Assembly: GCA_963747375.1 (NCBI GenBank) | Contig: CAVVFL010000035.1 | Location: 62,001-126,000, forward strand | Origin: Sva-07 sp963747375 | Lineage (GTDB): Bacteria > Actinomycetota > Acidimicrobiia > Acidimicrobiales > Ilumatobacteraceae | DNA: 64,000 nt | Direction of reading: 5' to 3' | In this document: piece after piece, positions 61,326 to 64,000 of the stretch | Layout of the letters: every line of letters begins with the position of its first letter | Numbering within the stretch: the first letter of the stretch is position 1 | Program-made: the position numbers and the translations under genes | The notes under the pieces: model-generated | Database searches by the model: none | Told to the model about the DNA's origin: nothing | What the model saw: only the letters and a program-made list of their open reading frames with translations

Positions 61326-64000
61326 ATGAGCGGATCGAGTGCGGGACCCTCGGTCGGCACCGTCACCGTGATGTTCACCGATCTGGTTGGCTCGACAGCC
61401 ATGCGGTCACGGGTCGGCGAGGAGGCCGCCGATGTGGTGCGTGGGATCCATGACGGCATCCTGATCGAAGCTGTCGATTCGAACGACGGGCGCATCGTCA
61501 AGCATCTCGGCGACGGGGTGATGGCCACGTTCGGCAGTTCGGCCAATGCAGTCGCGGCTGCCGTCGCAATCCAGCAGGCGATTGACGTCGCGAATCGTCG
61601 CAGCGTCGGCGAGCGGTTGCAGCTCCGTATCGGTCTCTCGGTCGGTGATGTCACGTGGGATGGCGACGACTGCTTCGGGCTGCCGGTCGTCGAGGCCCAG
61701 CGCCTCGAGGCGTCGGCTGACGCGGCGACGATTCGGTGTGCTGAGCTGGTGATGCACCTCGCTCGCGGACGAGGCGGTCACGAATTCGTTTCGATTGGTG
61801 ACCTGGAGTTGAAGGGCCTGGCGGAACCGTTGGCGGCGTGCGAGGTGCGGTGGTCGCCGTTCGCTGAGCCCGACGAGCCAACTGTCGAGATGGGGCTTCC
61901 GCCGGTGTTCGCGCACGGTGTGGGTTTGCCATTCGCTGGTCGGGACGATGTGTTCGAGCAGCTGGTCGACGCATGGAAGCGCTGTGCGGTGGGTGGTTTC
62001 GAGGTCGTGTTCCTCGCCGGCGAGCCAGGCATCGGCAAGACGCGGCTCGCACAGGAACTCGCTACCCGGCTGCACGGTGGCGACGGGATCGTGCTGGGCG
62101 GACGCTGCGACGAGGACGTCACCGGTTCCTTCCAGCCGTTTTCCGGGGCCCTCGACTGGTATCTCAAGCAGTACGACATCGACGAGGTTCGCAGCCGTCT
62201 CGGCACGTACCCCGGCGACCTCGCACGCCTGGTGCCGGACCTCGCCGTCCGTGTGCCTGACCTGCCACCGCCGCTCGTCGACGAGCCGGCCTCCGAGCGG
62301 TTCCGTCTGTTCCAGGCGGTGGAGTCGTGGCTCGGCTTCGGTGGTGCCGACATGCCCCGGCTGTTGGTTCTCGATGACGTCCATTGGGCCGACAAGCCGA
62401 CGTTGCTGCTCCTCAAGCACCTGATCTCGAATCCGCCGGCTGGTCTGATGATCCTGTGCACCTACCGCGACACTGATGTCGACCGCTCGCATCCGCTGTC
62501 GGCGATGCTTGCCGACTTCCGGCGGATGTCGGCCGTGACTCGCATCGCGCTCGATGGGCTTGGAGACGACGGTGTGCGCGAGCTTCTGATTCGCGTCGGA
62601 GGTCATGACCTCGACGACACGGGGCTTGAGTTCGCTGCCCTCGTCCATCGTGAGACTTCCGGGAATCCGTTCTTTCTCGGTGAAGTTCTTCGGCACCTCG
62701 CCGAGACCGGTGCGCTCGTCGAGCGCAACGGTCGGTGGACGTCGGATCTGCGGCCAGAGGAGGCCGGGATCCCCGAGGGGATCCGCGAGGTGGTTGGACG
62801 TCGACTCAGTCGCTTGGGTGGCGATGTCGAAGGTGTGCTGCGCTCTGCGGCGGTGATCGGCTACGAGTTCGACATTGATTTACTCGCAGATGTGACCGGC
62901 AACGACATCGACGACGTCCTCGACGCACTCGATGTTGCCGCTGCAGCGAACCTGGCGATCGAGGTTGGTGTGGGCCGCCACCGGTTCGCCCACGCCCTGG
63001 TTCGCGAGACCCTTCACGGCGAGCTGTCGGCAACACGCCGGGCCCGTCAGCATCGCCGTGTCGCTCGAAACCCTCGAACTCCGACACGCCGACCGACTCG
63101 ACGCCGTGATCGCCGAGCTGGCGACTCACTGGATCGAGGCCTCGGCGGGAGGTGACCCGACCCGGGCGATCGAGTGTTCTCGGGCTGCCGGTGAGCAGGC
63201 GGCCGAACGCCGCGCATTCGAGACAGCGGCCACGTGGTTCGAGCGGGCGCTGGAACTCATCGACGAAGACGACGAGTTCGAATCCGAGCGCCGCCGGGTC
63301 CTCGTCCAGTTGGCGGAGGCGCAGGCCGAGTCCGGCGCAACTGCCGAAGCCCGAGCCCACGCCCTGCAAGCCGCCCTGCTCGCTATCGACGCAGCAGACG
63401 CCGAGGTCGCATGCGCCTCACTGGTGGTCAACTCCCGCTCGAGCTTCGGCGACACCGACGAACCAGATCCCGAGAAGATCGCCTTGCTCGACGAGGCACT
63501 GCTGCTCGATGGCCTCGCTCCGGCACAACGAGCAGCCCTGATGGGCCAGCTCGCAACCGAGCTGATCTTCGTCCGCGAGATGGCACGTCGCCGCGACGTG
63601 ATCGCGGATCTGATGACGCTGCTGCGTCAACTGCCGCCCGAAGATCATGCTGCGGTGCTGTCGTCGCCCGGATCCGTGTCGTTCTCGAACGACCGGCGAG
63701 GTTTCGACGAACTCGTCGAGTTGGCATCGGCGGCGCTTGCAGCGGCGAGAACGCGATCATCGGCGATGTATGTCAGCCACAACCGATTCTTCTTGGCGCT
63801 CGGCCTTGGCGATCGTGCGCTGTGTGACCTGATCGCCGAGACCTGCCGGGAATCGGCCGGCAATTCGGTCGACCGATTCGCAACGTTCTCCAAGATGTTC
63901 GATGTGATGATCGACGCAATCGACGGCGAGATCGAACGAGCGAGGTCCACAGCCCGCGAGATGGTCGCGATCATGCGCGCCATCGACATGCCCGAGACGG
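61326..64000 (+). CDS. Class III nucleotidyl cyclase / AAA+ ATPase / TPR-like regulator, 3' end outside window
   Basis: From ATG 61326. Residues 10-180 form a class III cyclase homology domain: VTVMFTDLVGSTAMRSR and IVKHLGDGVMATF hold the two metal Asp residues, and LRIGLSVGDVTWDGDDCFG follows. An AAA16-type ATPase comes next, with VVFLAGEPGIGKTRLAQELA (Walker A) and LLVLDDVHWAD (Walker B). After a frame change near 63053 a helical-repeat region begins (WFERALELIDEDDEFES, VLVQLAEAQAESGATAEARA) and runs past the window edge. Such fusions are abundant in actinobacteria as putative ATP-dependent transcription or signalling proteins. Confidence 0.82.

Noticed and set aside
1..64000. rRNA genes, intact prophage, intact insertion sequence or CRISPR-Cas
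   Set aside because: None seen. The only mobile-element traces are the integrase fragment near 60.2 kb and the short palindromic repeats.

Overview
This 64-kb window is strongly G+C-rich and gene-dense and comes from an actinobacterium. The clearest lineage marker is the block at 15.7-24.6 kb: crgA, a pabA/trpG-type amidotransferase, a PASTA kinase, pbpA, rodA, a PP2C phosphatase, fhaB and fhaA, followed by tRNA-Leu. This is the oriC-proximal cell-wall/cell-division cluster known from mycobacteria, here without pknA. A mycothiol-type DsbA protein, a PadR-linked modABC operon, a probable F420-dependent luciferase-family enzyme and larBC fit a deep-branching actinobacterium. A member of the Acidimicrobiia (Ilumatobacter-like) is my best guess, by inference only.

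Layout. 0-5.1 kb: end of a nucleoside hydrolase, a DsbA-family protein, a VOC protein and a heterodimeric ABC exporter pair. 5.1-16 kb: CGNR protein, SWEET-like carrier, cold shock protein, ArsR regulator with an MMPL exporter, TrmH/VOC/thioesterase operon, FAD reductase/aminotransferase/MarR operon. 16-25 kb: the cell-wall cluster and tRNA-Leu. 25-30 kb: SulP transporter and modABC with a PadR regulator. 30-36.4 kb: zinc-ribbon membrane protein, GluQRS, L,D-transpeptidase lipoprotein and a GH2 beta-galactosidase. 36-43 kb: DUF2510 proteins, SPFH/NfeD pair, a metallo-beta-lactamase/Rieske fusion and an ABC transporter. 43-55 kb: DsbB with a CPHC thioredoxin-fold protein, ABC-F, larC/larB, pheA, SDR with a low-molecular-weight phosphatase, a DAC-domain protein, a permuted-papain protein, adenosine deaminase and a luciferase-family oxidoreductase. 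55-58.3 kb: ECF sigma factor, Asp-rich membrane protein, Asp/His-rich secreted protein and a lipoprotein. 58.3-61.3 kb: a decayed patch with a HepT remnant, an integrase fragment and a RelE-like toxin/antitoxin pair. The window ends inside a cyclase/AAA+ regulator.

Two features affect every reading. First, about 40 single-base frame breaks split otherwise well-conserved genes, densest at 27-36 kb and 53-58 kb. They look like indel errors of a long-read assembly rather than real decay, so I annotate those genes across their full span. Second, a 47-bp palindromic element with constant ends, a constant core and variable 7-nt arms, next to G-rich repeats, occurs twice. One copy lies between convergent genes and supplies a stop codon. 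The other lies in frame inside the beta-galactosidase gene. This is the most novel-looking signal in the window.
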